Shown piece after piece: positions 1 to 9,373 of a DNA stretch of 64,000 bases (positions are counted from its first letter, which is position 1; every line of letters begins with the position of its first letter). Source of the stretch: Ignavibacteriota bacterium. GTDB lineage: Bacteria > Bacteroidota > Ignavibacteria > Tepidaquicellales > OLB5. Location of the stretch: positions 1 to 64,000 of the forward strand of contig RPQH01000013.1 in NCBI GenBank assembly GCA_003820375.1, given 5' to 3'. Below the pieces are notes generated by a model. That model ran no database searches. It was not told the DNA's origin and was given only the letters and a program-made list of their open reading frames with translations. The position numbers and the translations under genes are program-made.

Positions 1-489
1 AGGGGTGAAGGATATAGAAGAGAAGTTCAGACTGGAACAGGGAGCCGGTTTTACATTGGTAAGACTATTAGACCTTCATTTGGTATATATTATGGTATAA
101 GAACTGTATGTAAAGAATGTGCTTTAGATATTGATCGTAAAAATAAAGCACTTAATATAGTTTTAATTATCATTCTAATTATAATTTTAATAATCTTTAT
201 TGTTTTTATAAATAATACAAATAAAAATACGGACATTAACAGCAAAAAAATAGATTACAGCAATTTAGACAGAAGAACTTCTAATGACATTGAGTTAATT
301 AATAGTGATGCTAATATATACTCTAAACCATCGATAAATTCATCAATAATATGTAAGGTAAATAAGCTTGCTTCTATTAAGAAAATCAAAACTACAATTT
401 ATTTTGTTGAAGTTGAATTTTCAAATATAAATGGAAATAAAGTAAAAGGTTACATTAGAAAAGCAGATTTAAAAAAAACAATTAAGTGA
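1..489 (+). CDS. partial CDS (5' truncated): TM segment followed by an SH3-like extracytoplasmic domain, hypothetical
   Basis: Frame 1 open from base 1 to TGA at 487-489; hydrophobic stretch LNIVLIIILIIILIIFIVFI then NSDANIYSKPSINSSIICKVNK resembling a bacterial SH3 domain. Confidence 0.6.
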   Translation, partial: RGEGYRREVQTGTGSRFYIGKTIRPSFGIYYGIRTVCKECALDIDRKNKALNIVLIIILIIILIIFIVFINNTNKNTDINSKKIDYSNLDRRTSNDIELINSDANIYSKPSINSSIICKVNKLASIKKIKTTIYFVEVEFSNINGNKVKGYIRKADLKKTIK

Positions 490-495
490 CAATAA

Positions 496-1292
496 ATGCT
501 ATTTAACAAAATATTAATTTTTTTAATTCTTTCAATCCAATGTTATGCACAGGAATTAGATACAATAAGATTTTATAATAACATAAAAGAAAGAGTATTT
601 TTGGTGAAAGGACATAATGATATTTATTTTGATTTAAATAGAAGATCTTTAACTCAAACTACAAATCAATTTAGATATAAACCTCAGGAAGAATTTGTTA
701 ATTTAAATTCGGTATATATAAAGGTAGCTTTTTAAATAAATTTAGTAACGAATATTTACTAATTATTTCTTTAGATCCAAACTCATATACTTCCTTTTTC
801 AGCCATGCAGAAGGTAATGGACAGATAACACTAATATATATATTTGATGATGGCTATAATCAAATAGGTAAAACTTATTCTCAATACGAAGGAACTAAAA
901 TTATTGATATTACAGATGTCGATAAAAACGGTATAGATGAGGTATTTATTAAATCCCACTACGGTATGCAGGGATGTTTCAGAGAAGGTATATCAATATT
1001 TAGCGGTGATTTCGAATCTCAAAAAGAGTTAATGGATTTTATAACCTTTCAATCATGCTTAGAAAGCAGTAGCCCAGGTGAAAAATTAACTACTGAATCA
1101 ACTTATGAAATTGGTCATTGTGTTATTACGTTCACAACACAACTTGAATATTATATTGCAATGGGAAATATGGATAACAGATTTATCAAAACAGAAATAA
1201 AAAAGGATAAATATGAATATAAAAATGGAGCTTTTATTCATATTAAAGATAAAGACAATGTTAATTGGGATGATAGTAGATTAGAGTTTTAG
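496..1292 (+). pseudogene. frameshifted paralogue of the 1323..2156 secreted protein
   Basis: ORFs 496..735 and 966..1292 are collinear with the 277-aa protein at 1323; the frame is lost at a TATATA run (~714-720), after which the other frame reads KGSFLNKFSNEYLL... Confidence 0.75.
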
Positions 1293-1322
1293 TTATCATA
1301 CAATCTTAATAATTAAAAATAA

Positions 1323-2156
1323 ATGTTATTTAACAAAATATTAATTTTTTTAATTCTTTCAATCCAATGTTATACACAGGAAATAGATACATTGAGATTT
1401 TATAATAACATAAAAGAAAGAGTATTTTTGGCGAGAGGAACGAATGATATTTATTTTGACTTGAATAAAAAATCAATTACGAAATCTTCAAATAAATATT
1501 ACTCAAATCCGGAAGAAGAATTTTTGAATTTTGTGTATAAAATTTTTAAAGGAAGATTTTTACATAAATACAATACTGAATATTTATTTGTAATAACATT
1601 AGATTCAAATTCATATTTACCTTTCTTCGGTCATGCAGATGGCTATGGTCCATCGACTTTAATTTATGTGTTTGATAGTAACTATAATCAAATAAGTAAA
1701 CTTTATTCTCAAGAAAAAATAACCGAAATTATCGGTGTTGTAGATATTGATAAAAATGGGATAGATGAAGTTATTATGAAGTCTGGTGATGGAGGACAAG
1801 GTTGTCATAGAGAATGGATTACTGTCTATCACAAAGATTTTGATATTAATAATGAACTGCTTAACGTGATTACTTTCCAATCTTGTTTAGAGAGTGGTAA
1901 TCCTGGTGAAAGCCTAGTAGTTAATGCAGAATATGAAATTGTTGAAAAAACCATATCAATTAAAACTCAAATAGATTATTATATATGTATGGGTCAATAT
2001 GATGAATATGATGAGTATGGAATGCTTAAAATAGATAATAGGTTTGTTAAGACTGAATTCAAAAAAGACATTTATATATACCAAAATGGGAATTTTGAAC
2101 ATTTAAAAGACATAGATAATGTAAATTGGGATGACGAAAGACTGAATGTTTTTTAA
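1323..2156 (+). CDS. secreted hypothetical protein (signal peptide, FG-GAP/VCBS-like VVDIDKNGIDEV)
   Basis: 277-aa ORF, signal peptide, intact copy of tandem duplicate. Confidence 0.75.
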   Translation: MLFNKILIFLILSIQCYTQEIDTLRFYNNIKERVFLARGTNDIYFDLNKKSITKSSNKYYSNPEEEFLNFVYKIFKGRFLHKYNTEYLFVITLDSNSYLPFFGHADGYGPSTLIYVFDSNYNQISKLYSQEKITEIIGVVDIDKNGIDEVIMKSGDGGQGCHREWITVYHKDFDINNELLNVITFQSCLESGNPGESLVVNAEYEIVEKTISIKTQIDYYICMGQYDEYDEYGMLKIDNRFVKTEFKKDIYIYQNGNFEHLKDIDNVNWDDERLNVF

Positions 2157-2171
2157 AATATTTTTCATCTA

Positions 2172-2954
2172 ATGTCAAGAAATATATTTATTTTATTTGT
2201 TTTTTTTATTTCGAAAAACTTTTTTGCTCAAAATGATTTTGATGTTATTACTTTTTTTAAATCATCTAATCTTTGTGTTGATACAAATGGGCATTTTGAA
2301 GATGTAAATTGTAATTATGCTAGAATTATTTACCCGAAATTTCTTGATTCTATGTATTCTGATAAAATAAATCAATTTGTTTCTGGATTAATTTGTTCAT
2401 ATTTGTGGGGTGATTATTATTCAGATTTTAATAAATATTCAGATGATTTTTTTTATAAATATAAAAACAATAATCCTGAATATCCAATTCCGTTTTGGTG
2501 GCATGATATTAAGGTTGACGTAAATTTTAGTTCAAACAAAATAATTGTATTATCTTTGAGTAGTTACTTATATTTAGGTGGTGCTCATGGTGCAGGGAGA
2601 TTTGTTACATTAAATTATGATAAAATAGTTCAAAAAATATTAGTTTTAGAAGATATATTCTTACCAAATTTTGAGAATAAATTTAATATTATTTTAAATG
2701 ATGAATTAAACAGAGAATTAAAAATAAACGGATTCAATAAATTAAATGTTGAAATAAATTTTTTTGATGAACAGAATTATTATTATAATGACATAAATAA
2801 GAGATTTTCTCTTAATGACAATTCATTTACAATTTATTTAGATTTTTACGATAACCTCCATGATACAAGAGTAGGTGCTTATGTAAATGAAATAAATATA
2901 CCTTATTCACTTTTGAAGAATATAATAAATCCTGAATATTCATTTAATTATTAA
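2172..2954 (+). CDS. secreted RsiV/PdaC-like (DUF3298-type) protein
   Basis: Signal peptide; GGAHGAGRFVTLNYD motif typical of the DUF3298 family. Confidence 0.6.
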   Translation: MSRNIFILFVFFISKNFFAQNDFDVITFFKSSNLCVDTNGHFEDVNCNYARIIYPKFLDSMYSDKINQFVSGLICSYLWGDYYSDFNKYSDDFFYKYKNNNPEYPIPFWWHDIKVDVNFSSNKIIVLSLSSYLYLGGAHGAGRFVTLNYDKIVQKILVLEDIFLPNFENKFNIILNDELNRELKINGFNKLNVEINFFDEQNYYYNDINKRFSLNDNSFTIYLDFYDNLHDTRVGAYVNEINIPYSLLKNIINPEYSFNY

Positions 2955-2962
2955 CAAGATTC

Positions 2963-3733
2963 ATGAAATTAAAAAAACTAATTTTTCTTCTTATCATTTT
3001 ATCTCTTTTCATTTTAAGAATACCTGGCTGTTATTCTTTTCTTCCAAAATCTGAAATTGATAATGGTATTCCGGAAGATACAAGAACATGGAAATTATAC
3101 AGAATAAAATGGAAAGCTGGTACTAATCCTGAATTGGAAAAAGCACTTTCAAGATATTATAGTAAATGCAATCCAGGATGTATTTATGAGTATATTTTGG
3201 ATGTTAATTTATTAAATCAAGATGAAGATATAAGTTGTAACAATGAACAACCGCAAGATATAAAGAACTTGTTAAAAAGGACTAAAACTATATTTCTTCA
3301 TGAAAATGATACATGTGGTACAAATAGTTGCGCCGGAACTGCAATTGATTGGAACAAAATTGATGGCGATTTAAAAAATTTAATTCAGACTGCGGATGCT
3401 GTAAAAATCCGCATTCCAGTTAATTCTGATGAAACTTCAGATCCAAGGACATGGAAATATTTTAAAATGATTTGTAGAAAAGATGATGATAGTATTTTCA
3501 TTAAATTACAAGATGATATAGGTGTCACACCATTATTAGACAGCTATACAATAGTTGTAAATATTTTAGAACCCAGTAAACGAAATCAATTTATAGTTTT
3601 GGGTGATGAATTGGAACTCACCCAAATGAGGTTTGCATGGTCACAATTATCGAAACCAGTTCAAAATGGTTTAATTAGATGGACAAAACCTAATAAGGAA
3701 AATTTATTACAAATTGGTGGTTTGAGATATTAA
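2963..3733 (+). CDS. hypothetical secreted protein
   Basis: 256-aa ORF with N-terminal hydrophobic signal. Confidence 0.6.
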   Translation: MKLKKLIFLLIILSLFILRIPGCYSFLPKSEIDNGIPEDTRTWKLYRIKWKAGTNPELEKALSRYYSKCNPGCIYEYILDVNLLNQDEDISCNNEQPQDIKNLLKRTKTIFLHENDTCGTNSCAGTAIDWNKIDGDLKNLIQTADAVKIRIPVNSDETSDPRTWKYFKMICRKDDDSIFIKLQDDIGVTPLLDSYTIVVNILEPSKRNQFIVLGDELELTQMRFAWSQLSKPVQNGLIRWTKPNKENLLQIGGLRY

Positions 3734-3880
3734 TGATTTGAATTAGATTCAGCTTCTAATTATGAGTTAAATAGTTTTAAACCAAAAAGATTGATTACTT
3801 CTTAAAAAATAAATAGTATTTATTTTCAGTACTTTTAATAATATATTATTGAATTAGTAAACTTACGCAATAAAAAAATT

Positions 3881-4264
3881 ATGAAATATTTTATTTGGAG
3901 TATTTTATTCTTATCTGTGGCTATCTTTTTCTACTCATGCGATCAGGATACCCTAGTTAACCCATTTTCTGTTTATACTTACCAGGATTCCATCGTACAG
4001 CTTGTTTCACCTGAAGACGGTTTTACAACACCGGCTAATAGCGATGTACGTCTTACATGGAGAAAAACCGTTAAAGCTTCAAATTATGAGTTGTGCATAG
4101 ATACAGACCCAAATTTTGCAACAGCAGGTTATGAAGTTATTGATGATACAACAGATTTAGGTCATTATTTTATACCTAATACGTTTTACTGGAGGATTCG
4201 TGTGCATAATTCCACTGTTCCTTTCCCCGGCTGGTCTGAAACACGCAGATTTATTGTGCAGTAA
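3881..4264 (+). CDS. lipoprotein with FnIII-like domain
   Basis: Lipobox-like FFYSC; LVSPEDGFTTPANSDVRLTWRKTVKASNYELCI...FYWRIRV. Confidence 0.65.
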   Translation: MKYFIWSILFLSVAIFFYSCDQDTLVNPFSVYTYQDSIVQLVSPEDGFTTPANSDVRLTWRKTVKASNYELCIDTDPNFATAGYEVIDDTTDLGHYFIPNTFYWRIRVHNSTVPFPGWSETRRFIVQ

Positions 4265-4416
4265 ATGGATATTCCATAGTAATAAGAAAAATTTAACTAT
4301 CTTCATCGTTTCAGTAATGGAAGCAAATTATTAATTAACTGAATATGACAACAAAAATTTTCTTTTTTATTTTTTACTAAAGTATTAAAATTGCTTTAAC
4401 TAAGTCATTAAATAAT

Positions 4417-4989
4417 ATGGGAAAAAAGAATGTAACTTCGACATCAATAATTCCAAGAGAAATAATTGAAGATCATATTTATCTTTTAAGAAAACATAAA
4501 GTAATGTTCGATTTTCACCTTGCAGTTCTTTATAATGTTGAAACCAGGGCATTAAAGCAGCAAGTAAAAAGAAACATTCACCGCTTTCCAAAAGACTTCA
4601 TGTTCGAATTAAATAATAAGGAAATTGATATTATGGTATCACAATTTGTGATACCTTCAAAACAATATTTAGGTGGTTCCAGGCCAATGGTTTTTACAGA
4701 ACAAGGTGTTGCTATGCTATCTTCAGTACTGAAAAGCGAAAGAGCAATGCTGGTAAATATCGAAATTATGAGAACATATGTAAAGATTCGGCAAATATTA
4801 TTTAGCCACAAAGAACTTGCCCGTAAAATCAGAGAATTAGAGCTAAGATATGATGCAAAATTTAAGGTGGTTTTTACAGCAATAAATGATTTGATGAACC
4901 CTGTATATTTAAATAAGGGAGATTTTGGATTTAAAGTTAAAGAATCAAAAATAAAATATTTGCCAAAAATAACGACAACGAAACGATAA
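4417..4989 (+). CDS. ORF6N domain-containing protein
   Basis: IIEDHIYLLRKHKVMFDFHLAVLYNVETRALKQQVKRNIHRFPKDFMFEL...FTEQGVAMLSSVLKSERA is the classic ORF6N pattern. Confidence 0.9.
   Translation: MGKKNVTSTSIIPREIIEDHIYLLRKHKVMFDFHLAVLYNVETRALKQQVKRNIHRFPKDFMFELNNKEIDIMVSQFVIPSKQYLGGSRPMVFTEQGVAMLSSVLKSERAMLVNIEIMRTYVKIRQILFSHKELARKIRELELRYDAKFKVVFTAINDLMNPVYLNKGDFGFKVKESKIKYLPKITTTKR
4635..4655. repeat. 21-bp perfect palindrome GGTATCACAATTTGTGATACC inside the ORF6N CDS
   Basis: Read directly; same core as 4988..5012. Confidence 0.9.
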
Positions 4990-5012
4990 GGTATCACAAA
5001 TTGTGATACCTT
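4988..5012. terminator. 25-bp palindrome AAGGTATCACAAATTGTGATACCTT overlapping the ORF6N stop codon; likely terminator
   Basis: Perfect inverted repeat followed by T-rich sequence. Confidence 0.7.
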
Positions 5013-5200
5013 ATTTTGTATTTTCTAATTCATAGATGACTTCTTATTTAAATCTGCGTTAATCTGTTTCATCTGTGGAATCTGTGTTCTGAAATTATAA
5101 ACATCTGCGTTCATTGCCGGGATATTCACTTTCGTGAATATGTGTTAGTTTATCCTATCTTATTTCATTTCATATCGTTAAATTTGCATTTTTAATAATT

Positions 5201-5524
5201 ATGGCAGAAAAGAAAACAATCAAACTACTGGAAATTTGTCACGGGCGTTCAGGTGATAAGGGTGATGCGGCTAATGTGGGCTTAATTGCTTACAAAAAAG
5301 AGGATTATGATGTTATAAAAGAAAAGGTAACAGCAGAAGTCGTAAAGAAGTATTTTGATGGCATTTGTTTCGGTCCTGTAGACCGTTATGAATTGCCTAA
5401 TATTAATGCACTTAACTTCGTGCTTCACAATACCTTAGGCGGCGGCGGTACGGTATCTCTTAAGAATGATGCACAAGGCAAAACATTGGCTTCTGCGTTG
5501 CTTATGATGGAGATAGAAGTGTAG
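5201..5524 (+). CDS. AtuA-related protein (AtuA C-terminal-like domain)
   Basis: LLEICHGRSGDKGDAANVGLIAY... family signature. Confidence 0.8.
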   Translation: MAEKKTIKLLEICHGRSGDKGDAANVGLIAYKKEDYDVIKEKVTAEVVKKYFDGICFGPVDRYELPNINALNFVLHNTLGGGGTVSLKNDAQGKTLASALLMMEIEV

Positions 5525-5547
5525 GTTATTGTTTGTTCAGCTCTTCT

Positions 5548-5573
5548 CTTTCCCAAATTTCTATTTGGGAAAG
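5548..5573. repeat. REP-like hairpin CTTTCCCAAAT-TTCT-ATTTGGGAAAG
   Basis: 11-bp perfect stem, 4-nt loop. Confidence 0.85.
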
Positions 5574-5617
5574 TTCTGATCTTGAATTACAAATCTAATG
5601 TTAATTGCAGTTAAAAA

Positions 5618-5643
5618 CTTTCCCAAATAGAAATTTGGGAAAG
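5618..5643. repeat. REP-like hairpin in inverse orientation CTTTCCCAAAT-AGAA-ATTTGGGAAAG
   Basis: 11-bp perfect stem; loop is the complement of TTCT. Confidence 0.85.
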
Positions 5644-5730
5644 AGTTGCAAAACCTTACAAATAGCCCCAAAGGGATCTAAGGAAAATTTTGTAAGGAGT
5701 ATAAAAATATAATAAGGAAATATACAAATC

Positions 5731-6823
5731 ATGTTTGAATACACAAAATCGGAATTGAAAAAAGTGGGTAAGAGAATCGAAGACCTAAGGGGGTATCTTT
5801 GATATTGATGCCAAGGAAAAACTTGTCTCAGAACTTCAGCAAAAAACCTCAGCTCCCAATTTCTGGGATGATAATGTAGCTGCACAAAAAATATTACAGG
5901 AAATTACACGTAAAACCGAATGGATTGATGCATGGAAGGTATTGCATAACAAATTCAATGACCTTGACTCAATGATTTCACTTGCAGAAGAAGAGCACGA
6001 TGAATCATTTGAAGAAATCTTCGAAAAAGATATTGAAGTGTTAGAAAAGGAAGTCGGAGCACTTGAGTTTAGGAATATGTTAAGAGATGAAGATGATGAG
6101 CGTGATGCGATATTAATGATAAACTCCGGTGCAGGCGGAACAGAGGCACAAGATTGGGCTCAAATGCTTATGAGGATGTACCTGAGATATGCAGAGAAGA
6201 ATAATTACAAAGCACAGATAGTTGATTTGCAGGAAGGTGATGGAGCTGGAATAAAAAGTGCAACGATAGAAATTACAGGTAAATATGCTTACGGGTATTT
6301 AAAAGCTGAAAATGGTGTGCACAGATTGGTTCGTATTTCACCGTTTGATGCAAATAAAAAACGGCATACATCATTTGCGGCAGTATTTGTATATCCTGTT
6401 GTTGATGATAATATTGAAATTGAAATTAATCCTGTTGACCTAAAGATAGATACATTCCGCAGCGGCGGGGCAGGCGGGCAAAATGTTAATAAGGTTGAAA
6501 CAGCAATCCGCATTACACATGCACCTACAGGAATTGTAGTGCAGTGCCAGAATGAACGCTCACAGCTTCAGAACAGGATGAATGCGATGAAGATGTTGAA
6601 ATCTAAATTGTACCAGCTTGAAAAGGAAAAGGAACAGGAAAGGCTGAACAAGGTTGAAAGCTCTAAGAAAAGAATTGAATGGGGAAGCCAGATACGCTCA
6701 TACGTATTTCATCCGTATAATATGGTAAAAGACCACAGGACAGAGTATGAAACAAGCAATACTCAGGCTGTGATGGATGGTGAAATTGATGAGTTTATAA
6801 AGAGTTATTTGCTGAGTAATTAA
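5731..6823 (+). CDS. prfB: peptide chain release factor 2 with programmed +1 frameshift
   Basis: ATG at 5731; AGG GGG TAT CTT TGA (5788-5802) then +1 frame [12 protein letters not shown]...; RF2 signature [19 protein letters not shown]. Confidence 0.95.
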
Positions 6824-6911
6824 TTTTATAAATATTCAATTATGAATAATATCCCCCTCAACTAAACGCTTCGACAGGAGAGGGGAGAGGATAAATTTTT
6901 ATATATATAAA

Positions 6912-8135
6912 ATGTCATTTGAATTTTTCTTATCGAAAAGATTTTTAAAACCTAAGAAGGAATCGAAGTTTGTTTCGTTTATAACATTGATTTCTATTGC
7001 GGGAGTTACAATTGGTGTAACTGCTTTAATTATCTCTGTATCCATATTAAACGGATTCGAAAAGGAAATTACGGAAAAGGCAGTTTCTGTATCATCGCAT
7101 ATACAGGTAACATCATTTAAGCCGGAAGGAATAAAAGATTACCCGGGAGTAATTGAAGAATTAAAGAATCCAAAACATGAACTTCCGGTAGTATCTGCAC
7201 ATCCGTATGTTCAGCGGGAAGCAGTAATAAAGTACAAAGATAAAACCGAAGGCATCATTTTAAAAGGTGTAAGGAATGAAGATAATATATTCGGTGAACA
7301 AAGAGTAATTACAGCAGGCTCATCCGAGTTAAAACAAATAGATTCCAGTGTTTCAACAATTATAATCGGTAATAAAATAGCACAAAAGCTAGGCATTGAG
7401 CTCGGCAGTAAAATATTTATAATAGCAACAACGGGAATTCCATCGCCAACCAATACACCGGATATAAAGCAATTCCGTGTATCAGGCTTTTACCAGACGG
7501 GATTAAGGGAATATGATGATGTTATGCTTTACTGCAGTATGCAGGATGCTCAAAAATTATTTGAAATGAAAAATAATGTTACGGGTATTGAACTGATGAT
7601 AAGCAAAGCCGATAAAATTGCTTCAACTACAAACGATATAAGAAAAATACTTGAGTATCCGTTATATGCAAAATCGGTGTTCCAGATTTATAAAGGTTTA
7701 TTTACATGGGTAGAGCTTCAGAAAAAACCCATTCCAATTGTACTGGGATTAATAGTTATAGTAGCAGCGTTTAACATTATTGCATTTTTATTAATGATTG
7801 TACTGGAGAAAACGGAAACAATCGGAATATTAAAATCTCTTGGAGCGGCAAACAGGGACATAATAAAAATATTTTTCTATCAGGGTATGTTCATTTCTAT
7901 TATTGGAATCGTACTCGGAAATATACTAGGTTATGGAATATGTTTACTTCAATTGAAATACGATATTGTAAAAATACCCGATATATATAATCTTTCACAT
8001 GTTCCATTGTTAATTGATTCGAATGTTGGAATATTAATAACAGGTATAACATTGATATTAAGCATTTGCGTAACAATTATACCTTCGTACCTGGCTTCAA
8101 AATTAAATCCTGTAACCTCATTGAGGTTTAAATAA
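6912..8135 (+). CDS. LolC/LolE-family lipoprotein-releasing ABC transporter permease (FtsX-like)
   Basis: FLSKRFLKPKKESKFVSFITLISIAGVTIGVTALIISVSILNGFEKEI... and terminal LASKLNPVTSLRFK. Confidence 0.85.
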   Translation: MSFEFFLSKRFLKPKKESKFVSFITLISIAGVTIGVTALIISVSILNGFEKEITEKAVSVSSHIQVTSFKPEGIKDYPGVIEELKNPKHELPVVSAHPYVQREAVIKYKDKTEGIILKGVRNEDNIFGEQRVITAGSSELKQIDSSVSTIIIGNKIAQKLGIELGSKIFIIATTGIPSPTNTPDIKQFRVSGFYQTGLREYDDVMLYCSMQDAQKLFEMKNNVTGIELMISKADKIASTTNDIRKILEYPLYAKSVFQIYKGLFTWVELQKKPIPIVLGLIVIVAAFNIIAFLLMIVLEKTETIGILKSLGAANRDIIKIFFYQGMFISIIGIVLGNILGYGICLLQLKYDIVKIPDIYNLSHVPLLIDSNVGILITGITLILSICVTIIPSYLASKLNPVTSLRFK

Positions 8136-8156
8136 TTGTTCAAAAAAGAAAAAACT

Positions 8157-8867
8157 ATGAACGGGAATTTCACTAAAGATAAGAAATTCATCGGCAAAAT
8201 GTTTGATGAGTTATCACCGATGTATGATTTTAATAATCATTTATTGAGCGGAGGACAAGACCTCTTGTGGCGTAAAAAAGCAGTGAAACATTTGACCAAT
8301 AATCATGTTAAATCTGAAACGATACTTGATCTTGCCTCAGGCTCCGGTGACCTTGCAGTAGAGTTTCTAAGATTGGAACCTAATAAGCTGGTTTGTGCGG
8401 ATTTATCACTTGAAATGCTGAAGATTAATAATAATAAAATAAATAACAAAAATCATATAGCGATACAAACAGATGCCGGCAGTTTACCATTTGAGGATAA
8501 TACATTTGATATTACAGGAATATCTTTTGGTGTGAGAAATTTTGAGAACCTTGAAACTTGTATTAAGGAAATTTACAGAACTTTAAAGCCCGGAGGATTA
8601 TTTCTAACTATTGAGATGTTTGGAAACAGATCTCCCTCGTTTATAAATAAGATATTTGGATTTTACTTTAAAAAAATTTTACCAAAAATAGGCAACTTGC
8701 TTTCTAAAAGTAAATATGCTTATTTTTATTTATTTGATTCTGTTGATACATTTTTATCTGCCGGTGAATACACAAAGTTAACCGAGAAATGCGGATTTAA
8801 AACTTATTGGCATAAAAATAACTTTATCAACATTGTTCATACGGTTATCGTACAAAAACCTGTTTAA
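8157..8867 (+). CDS. ubiE: bifunctional demethylmenaquinone/ubiquinone biosynthesis methyltransferase
   Basis: SAM motif LDLASGSGDLAVEFL; MFDELSPMYDFNNHLLSGGQDLLWRKKAV; ISFGVRNFENL. Confidence 0.92.
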   Translation: MNGNFTKDKKFIGKMFDELSPMYDFNNHLLSGGQDLLWRKKAVKHLTNNHVKSETILDLASGSGDLAVEFLRLEPNKLVCADLSLEMLKINNNKINNKNHIAIQTDAGSLPFEDNTFDITGISFGVRNFENLETCIKEIYRTLKPGGLFLTIEMFGNRSPSFINKIFGFYFKKILPKIGNLLSKSKYAYFYLFDSVDTFLSAGEYTKLTEKCGFKTYWHKNNFINIVHTVIVQKPV

Positions 8868-8923
8868 ATTACCTATTGCATAAACAGAAAAGTATAAATA
8901 TATTTAAAAAAATAATTAACTAT

Positions 8924-9373
8924 ATGAAAAAAATATTTCAACATGTATTTAAGATACATTATGTGAGAACACTGGTGATTTTGCTGCTGCTCTCACTTCC
9001 GTTTACCGGTTCGGATTGTGAAAAAACTTTAACACCTTCCGGTGACGGGGAATTAACCGGGCAATGGAGATTGGTTTATAACTCCGGAACTAACCATGAT
9101 ATATGCCCCGGTGAAGTTGTTACTTTTCTAAGTAATGGAGAGGCGCAATTGCAATGTCCGAATCAGCTCGCTGTAACCAGGCATTATACTGTAAGCAACA
9201 ATTCATTAACATATACCGAGTCAGGTATAGAGTATAATATCGTAAGCTTAACTGCGAATGAACTCCAATTAAGCGGCTACGATAGATTTTTGTATTACAG
9301 TAAAACCGCAATTTCCGATAATAAAAATTATACCGGTTCTGGTAATGATAACCGGCATTCATCAGAAAGGTAA
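8924..9373 (+). CDS. lipocalin-like lipoprotein
   Basis: Hydrophobic N-terminus, GELTGQWRLVYNSG... ; likely start at 8924 within ORF 8876..9373. Confidence 0.55.
   Translation: MKKIFQHVFKIHYVRTLVILLLLSLPFTGSDCEKTLTPSGDGELTGQWRLVYNSGTNHDICPGEVVTFLSNGEAQLQCPNQLAVTRHYTVSNNSLTYTESGIEYNIVSLTANELQLSGYDRFLYYSKTAISDNKNYTGSGNDNRHSSER

Noticed and set aside
4578-4997. Minus-strand 139-aa ORF over ORF6N
   Set aside because: Shadow ORF; composition of translated sequence not protein-like.
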